Shown here piece by piece: positions 10,974 through 18,564 of a stretch of 64,000 nt of DNA. A program made the position numbers and the translations under genes. The notes beneath the pieces are model-generated. The model did no database searches and had not been told where the DNA came from. It saw only the letters and a program-made list of their open reading frames with translations. The number at the start of each line of letters is the position of its first letter. The stretch's first letter is position 1. The stretch comes from DASTQL01 sp035462375 (lineage in GTDB: Bacteria; Actinomycetota; Actinomycetes; Jiangellales; Jiangellaceae). Location: the NCBI GenBank assembly GCA_035462375.1, contig DATHUJ010000057.1, positions 9,199 to 73,198 on the forward strand, read 5' to 3'.

Positions 10974-11846
10974 ATGGACGTGCCGGCCATCAGCACCCAC
11001 GGCCTCACCAAGCACTTCGGGCCCGTGGTCGCGCTGCAGGACCTCGACCTCGCGGTCGCGCAGGGCGAGATCTTCGGCTACCTCGGCCCCAACGGGGCGG
11101 GCAAGTCCACGACGATCCGCCTGCTGCTGAACCTGATCCGGCCGACGGCCGGCAGCGCGGAGATCATGGGGATCCCCGCCCTCGACGTCGCCCGAGCGCA
11201 CCGCCACGTCACGTACGTGCCGGGGGACGTGGCCCTGTGGCCTCAGCTGACGGGGGCGGAGATCCTCACCCTGCTCGGCCACGTGTCCGGCGGCGTGGAC
11301 GCGGCCTACCGCGACGAGCTGGTCGAGCGGTTCCAGCTCGACCCGAGCAAGCGCGCCCGCTCCTATTCCAAGGGCAACCGGCAGAAGGTGGCCCTGGTCG
11401 CCGCCTTCATGACCCGCCCGGACGTCCTGCTGCTCGACGAGCCCACCGCTGGCCTCGACCCGCTGATGGAGGAGGAGTTCCAGCGGATCGCCCGGGACGC
11501 CGCCGCACGCGGTCAGACGATCTTCCTCTCCTCGCACATCCTCGACGAGGTCGAGGACCTCTGCGACCGGGTCGGGATCCTGCGCGAGGGGCGTCTGGTG
11601 GAGGTGGCCGCGCTGGAGGAGCTGCGGCGGATGCACACGACGGTCTTCGAGGCGATCGTGGACGGAGACCTGCCGGACCTGAGCGGGCTGCACGGTGTGA
11701 CCGTCACCGAGCCGATCCCGGGCGGCGTCCGGGTCTCGGTGACGGGATCCCCGGCCGAGCTGCTCAGCCGCCTGGCGTCCGTCCCGGTGATCCAGCTGCG
11801 CAGCCACGAGCCGTCGCTCGAGGAGATCTTCCTGACCTACTACTGA
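10974..11846 (+). CDS. ABC transporter ATP-binding protein
   Basis: 290 aa ATPase subunit. Walker A GPNGAGKST is at about 38–46, the signature SKGNRQKVAL near 131, and Walker B VLLLDEPTAGLDP near 152, then SSHILDEVEDL. The SKGNRQK signature is typical of the group paired with large two-domain exporters. GGAGGAGGCACCGAC precedes the ATG. The permease gene starts eight bases after the stop. It is transcribed away from the LytS-type kinase gene; a TAGCGT box at 10935–10940 could serve as its -10. Substrate unknown; export is likely. Confidence 0.95.
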   Translation: MDVPAISTHGLTKHFGPVVALQDLDLAVAQGEIFGYLGPNGAGKSTTIRLLLNLIRPTAGSAEIMGIPALDVARAHRHVTYVPGDVALWPQLTGAEILTLLGHVSGGVDAAYRDELVERFQLDPSKRARSYSKGNRQKVALVAAFMTRPDVLLLDEPTAGLDPLMEEEFQRIARDAAARGQTIFLSSHILDEVEDLCDRVGILREGRLVEVAALEELRRMHTTVFEAIVDGDLPDLSGLHGVTVTEPIPGGVRVSVTGSPAELLSRLASVPVIQLRSHEPSLEEIFLTYY

Positions 11847-11853
11847 GGAGGCC

Positions 11854-13446
11854 GTGGTGGGTACGCAGCTCGCGGTCGTCCGCCTGTCGTCCCGGCTGGT
11901 GCGGCGCGGCGCGGTGCTGGTTGCGCTGGGCGCCGCCGGGTACGTGGTGGTGGAGGCGCTCAGCTACGAGGCGGCCTACCCGGACGCGGCCTCCCGGGCC
12001 CGGCTGGCCGAGCTCGGCGACGAGCCGGCGATCCGCATGCTGTCGGGCCTCCCGTACGCCGTGGACACCGTCGGTGGCTTCGTGGTGTGGGACGGGGGCT
12101 ACTTCCTCCAGACGCTGGCCGGCATCTGGGCCTTGATCGCCACCGCGCGCCTGCTCCGCGCCGAGGAGGAGGCCGAACGCACCGAGCTCGTGCTCGCCGG
12201 CCCGGTCCGGGCGACACGCGCGGTCGCGCTGCAGCTGCTGGTCGTCCTCACGGGGTGTCTGCTCATCGGCGCTGCGGTGGCCGGCGCGCTCGCGGCGTCC
12301 GGCGCCGAGGTGGCCGGCTCGGCCATCGTGGGCCTGGCGGTCGCAGGGTTCGGGGCCGTGTTCGCCGGCGTGGCGGCTGTGACCAGCCAGCTTTTCGAGG
12401 TCCGCCGTCGGGCCGTCGGCGCGGCCGCCATCACCCTGGGCCTGGCCTTCCTGCTGCGGATGGTGGCGAACAGCTCCGACGAGCGGTCGTGGGTGGCGTG
12501 GTCGACGCCGTTCGGCTGGATGGAGAGGCTGCGTGCCTTCGGCGAGAACCGCTGGTGGGTTCTCGGGCTGCACGTGGGCGTGGTGGCTGTGCTCGCCACC
12601 ACGGCCCTGGTCCTGCGCAGTCGCCGGGACATCGGCACCGCGCTCCTGGCGTCGAGCGACGCCCCGCGCCCGCGCCTCCGGCTGCTCACCAGCCCGGTCG
12701 CCTTCGCATGGCGCAGCTCGCTGGGGATCCTGGCGGCCTGGGCAGCCGGCCTGGTCCTCTACACCGTGGTCCTCGGCACGCTGCTGGTGACGATGACCGA
12801 CTTCCTCACCGAGGACCCCACCTACCGGGCGACGCTCGAGCTGATGGGGATCGACCTGACCGAGGTGACCCGGGGGCTGATCGGCGTCATGGGGGTGCTG
12901 TACGGCCTGGTCTTCGCGCTGTACGCCGCCTGGCGCGTGGGAGCTGCGCGGACCGAGGAGGCGACAGGTCGGCTCGAGCACCTGCTGACCCGTCCGGTGC
13001 CCCGCTGGCGCTGGTTCGGCGGTCACGCCCTGCTGACCCTGGTGTCCGCGGCGCTGCTCGCCGTGCTCACGGGCCTCTCCCTGTGGGCCGGGGCCGCGGT
13101 CGCCGGTTCGGAGCTGACGCTGGGCGACGCCGTGGCGTCCACCGCCAACACGCTGCCCGTCGTCGTGCTGTTCGGCGGGCTGGCCTTCCTCATGCTCGGT
13201 GCGGCCCCGCAGCTGACGGTCGGCCTGACCGTCGGCCTCGCGGCGCTCACGTACGTCCTCCAGCTCGTCGGTCCGATGCTCGAGTGGCCCTCGTACGTGG
13301 TGGGCCTGTCGCCGTTCCACCACCTGGCACCGGTCCCGGCCGAGCCGTACGCCCTGGTGGCCGGCCTGGTGATGGCGGGACTCGGCCTGGCGGCCGCCCT
13401 GCTCGGCATGGCGGCCTTCCAGCGGCGGGACCTCGCCGGGGCCTGA
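11854..13446 (+). CDS. ABC exporter permease, polyketide-exporter-like
   Basis: 530 aa permease with about 12 membrane segments in two similar halves, matching actinobacterial annotations as putative exporters of polyketide antibiotics. Typical pieces are LRAEEEAERTELVLAGPV in the first half and RTEEATGRLEHLLTRPV in the second, the cytoplasmic loop repeated in each half. GTG 11854 has GAGGAGGCC ahead; GTG 11857 is also possible. Partner of the ATPase encoded just upstream. The true substrate cannot be told from sequence, and no resistance or biosynthesis gene lies nearby. Confidence 0.9.
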   Translation: MVGTQLAVVRLSSRLVRRGAVLVALGAAGYVVVEALSYEAAYPDAASRARLAELGDEPAIRMLSGLPYAVDTVGGFVVWDGGYFLQTLAGIWALIATARLLRAEEEAERTELVLAGPVRATRAVALQLLVVLTGCLLIGAAVAGALAASGAEVAGSAIVGLAVAGFGAVFAGVAAVTSQLFEVRRRAVGAAAITLGLAFLLRMVANSSDERSWVAWSTPFGWMERLRAFGENRWWVLGLHVGVVAVLATTALVLRSRRDIGTALLASSDAPRPRLRLLTSPVAFAWRSSLGILAAWAAGLVLYTVVLGTLLVTMTDFLTEDPTYRATLELMGIDLTEVTRGLIGVMGVLYGLVFALYAAWRVGAARTEEATGRLEHLLTRPVPRWRWFGGHALLTLVSAALLAVLTGLSLWAGAAVAGSELTLGDAVASTANTLPVVVLFGGLAFLMLGAAPQLTVGLTVGLAALTYVLQLVGPMLEWPSYVVGLSPFHHLAPVPAEPYALVAGLVMAGLGLAAALLGMAAFQRRDLAGA

Positions 13447-13463
13447 CGTCCCGGACGCCGACG

Positions 13464-13469
13464 TAGGGT
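13464..13469 (+). promoter_or_regulatory. -10 box, probable leaderless promoter
   Basis: TAGGGT ends eight bases before GTG 13478 and no Shine-Dalgarno sequence lies between, so the transcript probably begins at or next to the start codon. Confidence 0.55.
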
Positions 13470-13477
13470 CGGCCCTC

Positions 13478-14218
13478 GTGACCGCTGACCCCTTCGCCGC
13501 CGTGGCCGCGCTCGAGGGCGTCGGCGCTGCGGCAGCACACGCCCGGGACGCCGTTGACAGCCTCCTGCGCCACCCGGCGATGCGGCGTGGCTCGGGGGCC
13601 GTGGCCGCGGAGTCCGCCCTGCGCGGTGCCCGGGCGTCGGCGCTGCTGGACGGCGCGGACGGGCGGGTCGAGGACCCGGCCGACGACCCGGTCCTCCAAG
13701 GGGCGTTACGGGCCACCGCCGAGGTCCCCGCTCTCGCCCGCACGTGGGAGCGCGCGCCGGCGCAGGCCCTGGCCCGGCTCCACCTGCTCGCTGCTCGCGA
13801 CCTGCCCGGCCTGGACGCGGAGGAGCTGGGGCGCCCGCGGCCGGACGCCGACTCGGACCGGTTGGCCCAGCTGATGGGTCTCGTCGCGGCACCGAGCCGG
13901 GCCCCTGCCGTGGTCGTCGCCGCGCTGGTCCACGGAGACCTGCTCGCCATGCGCCCGTTCGGCTCCGCCGACGGGGTGGTGGCGCGGGCGGCCGAGCGCC
14001 TGGTACTCGTCGTCCGCGGGATCGACACCAAGGCCGTCGGCGTACCGGAGGTCGGCCACCTCACGGCGGGGCCCACCTACGCCACCGCGGCGCGGGCGTA
14101 CACGGCGGGCACCCCCGCCGGGGTCGGTACCTGGGTGCGGCACTGCTGCGACGCCTACGCGCGCGGCGCCGAGGAGGGCCTGGCGATCTGTGCCGAGCAG
14201 GGCGCTCCCGGTCGGTGA
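13478..14218 (+). CDS. Fic-like protein, degenerate motif
   Basis: 246 aa, Ala-rich and helical. Residues about 149–171 read HGDLLAMRPFGSADGVVAR, which aligns with the Fic core HPFxxGNGRxxR but lacks the catalytic His (Arg instead) and the GNGR glycine loop. Close homologues occur near acs and the Tad operon in other actinobacteria and are labelled Fic family or, wrongly I think, oxidoreductase. Ends with HCCDAYARGAEEGL. The start GTG is probably leaderless. With the catalytic residues missing, AMP transfer is unlikely; the real function is unknown. Confidence 0.7.
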   Translation: MTADPFAAVAALEGVGAAAAHARDAVDSLLRHPAMRRGSGAVAAESALRGARASALLDGADGRVEDPADDPVLQGALRATAEVPALARTWERAPAQALARLHLLAARDLPGLDAEELGRPRPDADSDRLAQLMGLVAAPSRAPAVVVAALVHGDLLAMRPFGSADGVVARAAERLVLVVRGIDTKAVGVPEVGHLTAGPTYATAARAYTAGTPAGVGTWVRHCCDAYARGAEEGLAICAEQGAPGR

Positions 14219-14375
14219 CGGGTCCGGGTGCGGGGGCGGTCTCGAGGGCCTCGCCCAGGATCCCCAGACCGACGGATAGCGCGGGGTTTCGCAGGTCGCC
14301 GGGCCCGTGATCACGCGGAACCCGTCACCCGTCCGGAGAGCCCGACCGGCTGACGTCTTCATGAAGGATCCGGGT

Positions 14376-14381
14376 TACCGT
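14376..14381 (+). promoter_or_regulatory. -10 box, probable leaderless promoter
   Basis: TACCGT ends seven bases before GTG 14389, with only GC-rich filler and no ribosome binding site between. Confidence 0.5.
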
Positions 14382-14388
14382 CGCCCCC

Positions 14389-15432
14389 GTGCCGCCTGCC
14401 GAGCGGGTCCTCACCCGGCGGGACCTGAACCGGGCCGTGCTCGCCCGCCAGTGCCTGCTCACCCGCGTCCGCGCCCCGCTGCCGCGCGTGCTCGAGCGGG
14501 TCGCCGGGCTCCAGGCGCAGTACGCCCCGTCGATGTACCTCGGGCTCTGGTCCCGGGTCGAGGGCTTCCACCGCGAGACCCTGACCCGGGCGCTGGAGCG
14601 CCGATCGGTGGTCCAGGGAACGCTGCTGCGGTCGACCATCCACCTGGTCTCGGCCGGCGACTACTGGCCGTTCGCCGTCGCCGTCCGCGCCCCGCGGCGC
14701 GACTGGTACCTCCGCGTGTCCCGGCTCGGGGCGGATCCAGGCCCGTACGAGGCGGCCGCGGCGACCCTGAGCGACGCGCTCGCCGAGCGTGGTCGGCTGC
14801 GTCGCGGGGAGATCGACGAGCTGGTTGGCCGGGAGCTGCGCGACGGTGTCGGCCTCTGGCTGGACCTCGTCCGGGTCCCGCCGTCTGGGACCTGGGAGCG
14901 CCGTCGGGCCGACCACTACGCGGCCGCCGAGGAGTGGCTGGGACCACCGCAGGTGGGCGTGGACGACGCGAGGGAGCTCGTCGTCCGTCGCTACCTGCGC
15001 GGCTTCGGCCCGGCGACCGCGCTCGATGTCGCCGGCTGGTCGGGGTTGCCGGTCGCCAGCGTCGCCGCGGTCCTGGCCCGGCTGCCCGTCCGCCGGTTCC
15101 GTATGGAGGACGGGGCGGTGCTGGTCGACCTGCCCCGGGCGCCGCTCCCCGGGGCTGACGCGGCGGCGCCCGTGCGCTTCCTCCCGACCTGGGACGCGAC
15201 GTTGCTCGTCCACGCCCGGCGAGCGGGGATCCTGCCCGAGGAGTACCGCCCGCGGGTCTTCTCGACCCGCCGCCCCCAGTCGGTGCCCACGTTCCTCGTG
15301 GACGGTGCCGTGGCCGGGACCTGGAGGTACGAGGAGGGCCGGGTTCGCACGGAGGAGTTCGCGCCCCTCCCCGTACGGACGCGGCGGGAGCTGGCCGCGG
15401 AGGGGGAGCGGTTGGCCGCCTGGCACGGATGA
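14389..15432 (+). CDS. winged-helix DNA-binding protein, AlkZ/YcaQ-like (HTH_42)
   Basis: 347 aa. The opening RRDLNRAVLARQCLL and VLERVAGLQAQYAPSMYLGLWSR belong to the HTH_42 family, which includes the DNA glycosylases AlkZ and YcaQ that unhook interstrand crosslinks. The Gln-hydrophobic-Gln motif used by AlkZ is present as Q-A-Q at residues 42–44. Later parts include TLLRSTIHLVSAGDYWPF and a C-terminal FLPTWDATLLVHARR. A repair role is plausible but many family members are untested. The 283 bp after it (15433–15716) contains no gene I can support. GTG start, probably leaderless. Confidence 0.85.
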   Translation: MPPAERVLTRRDLNRAVLARQCLLTRVRAPLPRVLERVAGLQAQYAPSMYLGLWSRVEGFHRETLTRALERRSVVQGTLLRSTIHLVSAGDYWPFAVAVRAPRRDWYLRVSRLGADPGPYEAAAATLSDALAERGRLRRGEIDELVGRELRDGVGLWLDLVRVPPSGTWERRRADHYAAAEEWLGPPQVGVDDARELVVRRYLRGFGPATALDVAGWSGLPVASVAAVLARLPVRRFRMEDGAVLVDLPRAPLPGADAAAPVRFLPTWDATLLVHARRAGILPEEYRPRVFSTRRPQSVPTFLVDGAVAGTWRYEEGRVRTEEFAPLPVRTRRELAAEGERLAAWHG

Positions 15433-15686
15433 GGCGTCGCGCGAGAGGGCGCGCGCTCGTGCGAACGGCGCCCCGAAGGACGCCGTCGCTGGCACGTCAG
15501 GCCGGGTTACCAGGCGTGCACTCGTCCGTCGCCCCGGCTGACCCGGGACGACTGCCCGTACATGGGCTGATCGCCGCGTGGGTGCCCGGCTGCCGTGCGC
15601 GACCCCCGAAGGGGCCGTGCCACTGTCGTACCTCACCCGCTCGGCGTGTCGGAAGGGTCGAAGCCAACATTTCTTCGCCGGATCAC

Positions 15687-15710
15687 AAGATAGTGAGTAG
15701 CCACTAGCTT
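15687..15710. promoter_or_regulatory. operator-like dyad over the tetR promoter
   Basis: Interrupted dyad AAG-A-TAGTG (15687–15695), six-base spacer, CACTA-G-CTT (15702–15710). Its right arm contains TAGCTT, which ends six bases before the ATG at 15717 and would be the -10 of a leaderless promoter. Overlap of dyad and -10 is what is expected for TetR autorepression. Confidence 0.6.
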
Positions 15711-15716
15711 CCGGCC

Positions 15717-16249
15717 ATGGTACGGATGACAGCCGAGGAGAGGCGCGAGTCGGTGCTCCGCGCCGCCGTCCCGGAGTTCGCCGTCGGCGGGCTGGCGGGC
15801 ACCAGCACCGAGGCCATCGCCGGTCGCGCCGGGGTGAGCCAGCCCTACCTGTTCCGGCTCTTCCCCAGCAAGAAGACTCTCTTCCTGGCGTCGGTGGAGC
15901 GGACGTTCGCCCTCATCGAGGCGGCCTTCCGCGAGGCCGCCACCGGGCACGGCGGTGCCGACGCGCTCGCGGCGATGGCCGCGACCTGCTCGCCAACCGG
16001 CAGCTGCTGCTGCACCAGCTGCAGGCCTACGCCGCCAGCGAGGACCTCGAGGTTCGTGATGTCACGCGCCGCGGCTTCGGGGCTCTCTGGCGTACCGTCG
16101 AGGACCTCTCCGGGGCGTCCCCCGAGCAGGTACGCGAGTGGTTTGCCATGGGCATGCTGATGAACGTCGTAGCGGCGTCGGACCTCGGCGGCTACGACGC
16201 CCGCTGGGCCACGGACTGCCTCCCGCCGGAGCTGCCGCACAGCACCTGA
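15717..16249 (+). pseudogene. TetR-family regulator with a frameshift
   Basis: The N-terminal frame encodes a good TetR helix-turn-helix (residues about 1–60: STEAIAGRAGVSQPYLFRLF). Near 15977 the frame must slip by -1 to continue: the next frame reads RDLLANRQLLLHQLQAYAAS and ends ELPHST with TGA at 16247–16249, a normal ligand-binding half. Restoring a single G in the run at 15977–15978 joins both halves into one protein of about 178 aa. In the unshifted frame, translation would end at 16160 with unrelated Cys/Ser/Arg-rich sequence. It is either a recent loss-of-function mutation or a base-calling error. Confidence 0.85.
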
Positions 16250-16297
16250 CGTCGCGCCGGTCCGTCCCTCGGACCCGGGGCGGCTGTCCGCCGCAAC

Positions 16298-16315
16298 AAG
16301 TTGGTGACTACGCAC
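16298..16315 (-). promoter_or_regulatory. possible second TetR-operator-like site
   Basis: AAGTTGGTGACTACGCAC resembles the reverse complement of the dyad at 15687–15710 (I count about 14 of 18 positions). It lies just after the broken tetR gene, followed by GAAGGGAGCC and a GTG frame of only seven codons (16330–16350), as if a regulated gene once began here. Nothing else is evident up to 16370. Confidence 0.35.
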
Positions 16316-16370
16316 GAAGGGAGCCGCGTGGTCCTCGAGTCCAAGGCCTGACGGCCCGGGTACGGACCCG

Positions 16371-17378
16371 CTAACTAACACATCGCGAGACGGCGAAACG
16401 GGCCAGCGCGGCGGTCACCCGCGGGTCGAGCGACTGCACGGATACCGCCAGCGCACCGGCCTCCGCGGCGACCTCGAGGGCGATGTCGGTCGATCCGAGC
16501 TTGTCTGCGGCTCCGCAGTCGGTGACCTCCCAGTGCACCAGGACCGGGTGGGTCGTGATGCCGCCGCCCCGGACCGTGGTCGGGAGTCCGCCGTCGACCA
16601 CCACGGCGAAGCCGGGCGTACGGGAGGAGACGCCCGTGACCAGGGTCTCCGGACGGGAGGCGCCGCGCAGCACCAGGCGCATGCGCAGGCCGGCGTCGGT
16701 GGTGTTGAGGACGTCGACCGCGGCCACGAAGATGTCCGAGGCGACAGGGGAGCAGCTCTCCTGAAGCGCCCAGGTCAACGGGTTGGAGCCGACCGGCAGC
16801 GGGAGTCTCAGCAGGCGCTCGCGCTCCCCGTTGCTGACCCTGGCGACGAGCTCGTTCGGCACGGGCGCGTTGCAGTTGGGGACGACCAGCATCGTCGCGT
16901 TGGCCCAACTGGAGCTGCGGAGCGGGACGTCCTGCCGACCGTCCTCGACCACCACCCAGCCGTCGGGGTAGAGCGAGCGCAGCGTGAGATCGCGGTCGCC
17001 GAGGTTGCGCAGGCCGATCGAGATCCGCAGGACGCCCTCCCGGCCGACGCCGTCGAGGGCCAGGACCACGGCGGCGACCCGTGCGTCGTCGAGGGCCTGC
17101 GCGGCGGTCGCAGCGTCCCGCTGAGCCCCCACCGTGCTGCCGCCGACCGCGGCACCGACCACGAAGGCCGCGACCACGCCGCCGACCAGCCAGCGCACCT
17201 CGAGCCGGCGTCGACCGCCGCCCTCGGTGCTGGCAGGCGGCGGTGCCTCGGGCTCGGTCGACCCGGGGTCCTGACCGAGGTCGACGGCGGGGAGCTCGCG
17301 GGGCTCGGGCCGAGGGCGTTCGGGGCCGCGCGGTGTCCTGGTGTCGAGGATCTCCTCGCGACCGCGCCACTCGACCAC
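16371..17378 (-). CDS. membrane-anchored protein of unknown function
   Basis: 335 aa. A charged, Pro/Glu-rich cytoplasmic N-terminus (about 75 residues) is followed by one membrane helix (WLVGGVVAAFVVGAAVGGS) and a large extracytoplasmic region of beta character. That region contains LRISIGLRNLGDRDLTLRSL, like an immunoglobulin-type or ARM-type fold, and four scattered cysteines (VVPNCNAP, ESCSPV, TDCGAA, SRCVS) that could pair as disulfides. GTG 17378 has GGAGGGCACC ahead. It begins 13 bp after the HAD gene, same strand. I do not recognise a family. Confidence 0.75.
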   Translation of the reverse strand: MVEWRGREEILDTRTPRGPERPRPEPRELPAVDLGQDPGSTEPEAPPPASTEGGGRRRLEVRWLVGGVVAAFVVGAAVGGSTVGAQRDAATAAQALDDARVAAVVLALDGVGREGVLRISIGLRNLGDRDLTLRSLYPDGWVVVEDGRQDVPLRSSSWANATMLVVPNCNAPVPNELVARVSNGERERLLRLPLPVGSNPLTWALQESCSPVASDIFVAAVDVLNTTDAGLRMRLVLRGASRPETLVTGVSSRTPGFAVVVDGGLPTTVRGGGITTHPVLVHWEVTDCGAADKLGSTDIALEVAAEAGALAVSVQSLDPRVTAALARFAVSRCVS

Positions 17379-17391
17379 GGTGCCCTCCGGC

Positions 17392-18282
17392 CTACCGGTC
17401 GCCGACCCGCCGGCGAGCCGCGTACCAGACGATCCCCGCCGCGGCGGCGCCCGCCCCCAGCGCGACTGCCGCGAGGGCAGGCTTGGACGCCTCCCGCAGG
17501 GAGCGCCGCTGCCGCAGCGCGACGGGGCGGGAGAAGACCAGCACCGGCCACCCCTTCTCGGCCGCCACTCGCCGCAACGCGCGGTCGGGGTTGACGGCGT
17601 AGGGGTGGCCCACCGCCTCGAGCATCGGGAGGTCGGTGATCGAGTCGGAGTAGGCGTAGGACCGCGACAGGTCGTAGTCCTCGCTCTCGGCCAGCGCCTC
17701 GATCGCCGCGGCCTTCTCGGTCCCGTACACGTAGGACTGGATGGTGCCGTCGTACCGGCCCTCGTCATCGACGACCATCCGGGTCGCGACCACCTTGTCC
17801 GCGCCGAGCATCTCCCCGATCGGCTCGACCACCTCGGCGCCCGACGAGGACACGATGACCACGTCGCGCCCGGTCAGGTGGTGCTCCTCGATGAGGGTCA
17901 CGGCCTCGTCGTAGACGATCGGGTCGACGATCGTGTGCAGGGTCTCCGCGACGATGTCCTTGACGGTCTGCACGTCCCACCCGGAGACCATCCTGGAGAG
18001 GTACTCGCGCATCCGCTCCATCTGGTCGTGGTCCGCCCCGCCGACCAGGTAGACGAATTGGGCGTAGGCGCTGCGCAGCACGGCCCGCCGGTTGATCAGG
18101 CCGCCCTGGTAGAAGCTCCGCGAAAAGGCCAGCGTGCTCGACTTGGCGATGATCGTCTTGTCGAGGTCGAAGAACGCGGCCGTCCGGGTCACCGACCTCG
18201 CCGGGCGGTCGCCGTCGGGGACGGGCGCCGCGACGACCCCGTCGGGGACCGGGAGGGCTGCGCTGTCCACTCTCCCGAGCAT
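17392..18282 (-). CDS. HAD-IB family phosphatase (SerB-like)
   Basis: 296 aa. HAD motif I AAFFDLDKTII is at about residue 30, motif II is VVIVSSSGAEVVEP, and motif III/IV is SYAYSDSITDLPMLEAVGHP. After the catalytic domain there is a C-terminal hydrophobic helix (AVALGAGAAAAGIVWYAARR), so the enzyme is probably tethered to the membrane. The family removes phosphate from small molecules or lysophospholipids; substrate unknown. A homologue lies next to ssd and the Tad genes in mycobacteria and Streptomyces. ATG 18282 is the likely start; no clear ribosome binding site is seen. Confidence 0.9.
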   Translation of the reverse strand: MLGRVDSAALPVPDGVVAAPVPDGDRPARSVTRTAAFFDLDKTIIAKSSTLAFSRSFYQGGLINRRAVLRSAYAQFVYLVGGADHDQMERMREYLSRMVSGWDVQTVKDIVAETLHTIVDPIVYDEAVTLIEEHHLTGRDVVIVSSSGAEVVEPIGEMLGADKVVATRMVVDDEGRYDGTIQSYVYGTEKAAAIEALAESEDYDLSRSYAYSDSITDLPMLEAVGHPYAVNPDRALRRVAAEKGWPVLVFSRPVALRQRRSLREASKPALAAVALGAGAAAAGIVWYAARRRVGDR

Positions 18283-18379
18283 AGGTGCCGGGAGAAATCT
18301 TCGGCGAGCGGCCGGAGTGACTGGTTTGGCCGGACCTGAAGGGGGCAGTATGGGGCGTGGCGGCACCCCCCTGCCGCTC

Positions 18380-18479
18380 GGGACCGATCCCCTCCCCCTT
18401 GGATCGGGTCCCATCTGCGGCCCCCGCCCTCCCCCCCGGCGGGGGCCGCGCCGCGTCCACAGCCGGCTCGACCGGCTGT
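18380..18479 (+). other. three tandem stem-loops before the ssd–tad operon
   Basis: Stem-loop 1: GGGACCGATCC (18380–18390) with GGATCGGGTCCC (18401–18412), one bulged G. Stem-loop 2: GGCCCCCGCC (18419–18428) with GGCGGGGGCC (18438–18447), perfect. Stem-loop 3: ACAGCCGG (18459–18466) with CCGGCTGT (18472–18479), perfect. They fill a 282 bp divergent gap without genes and could be a structured 5' leader of the operon, or overlap its promoter. Confidence 0.6.
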
Positions 18480-18564
18480 CCGTGTCCACAGCGTGCCGCC
18501 ATGACGGGAGGCTCCCCCGGGTGGGCCGACAGGGTGGCGTGATCCCGTCGCCAGGAGGTCACTC

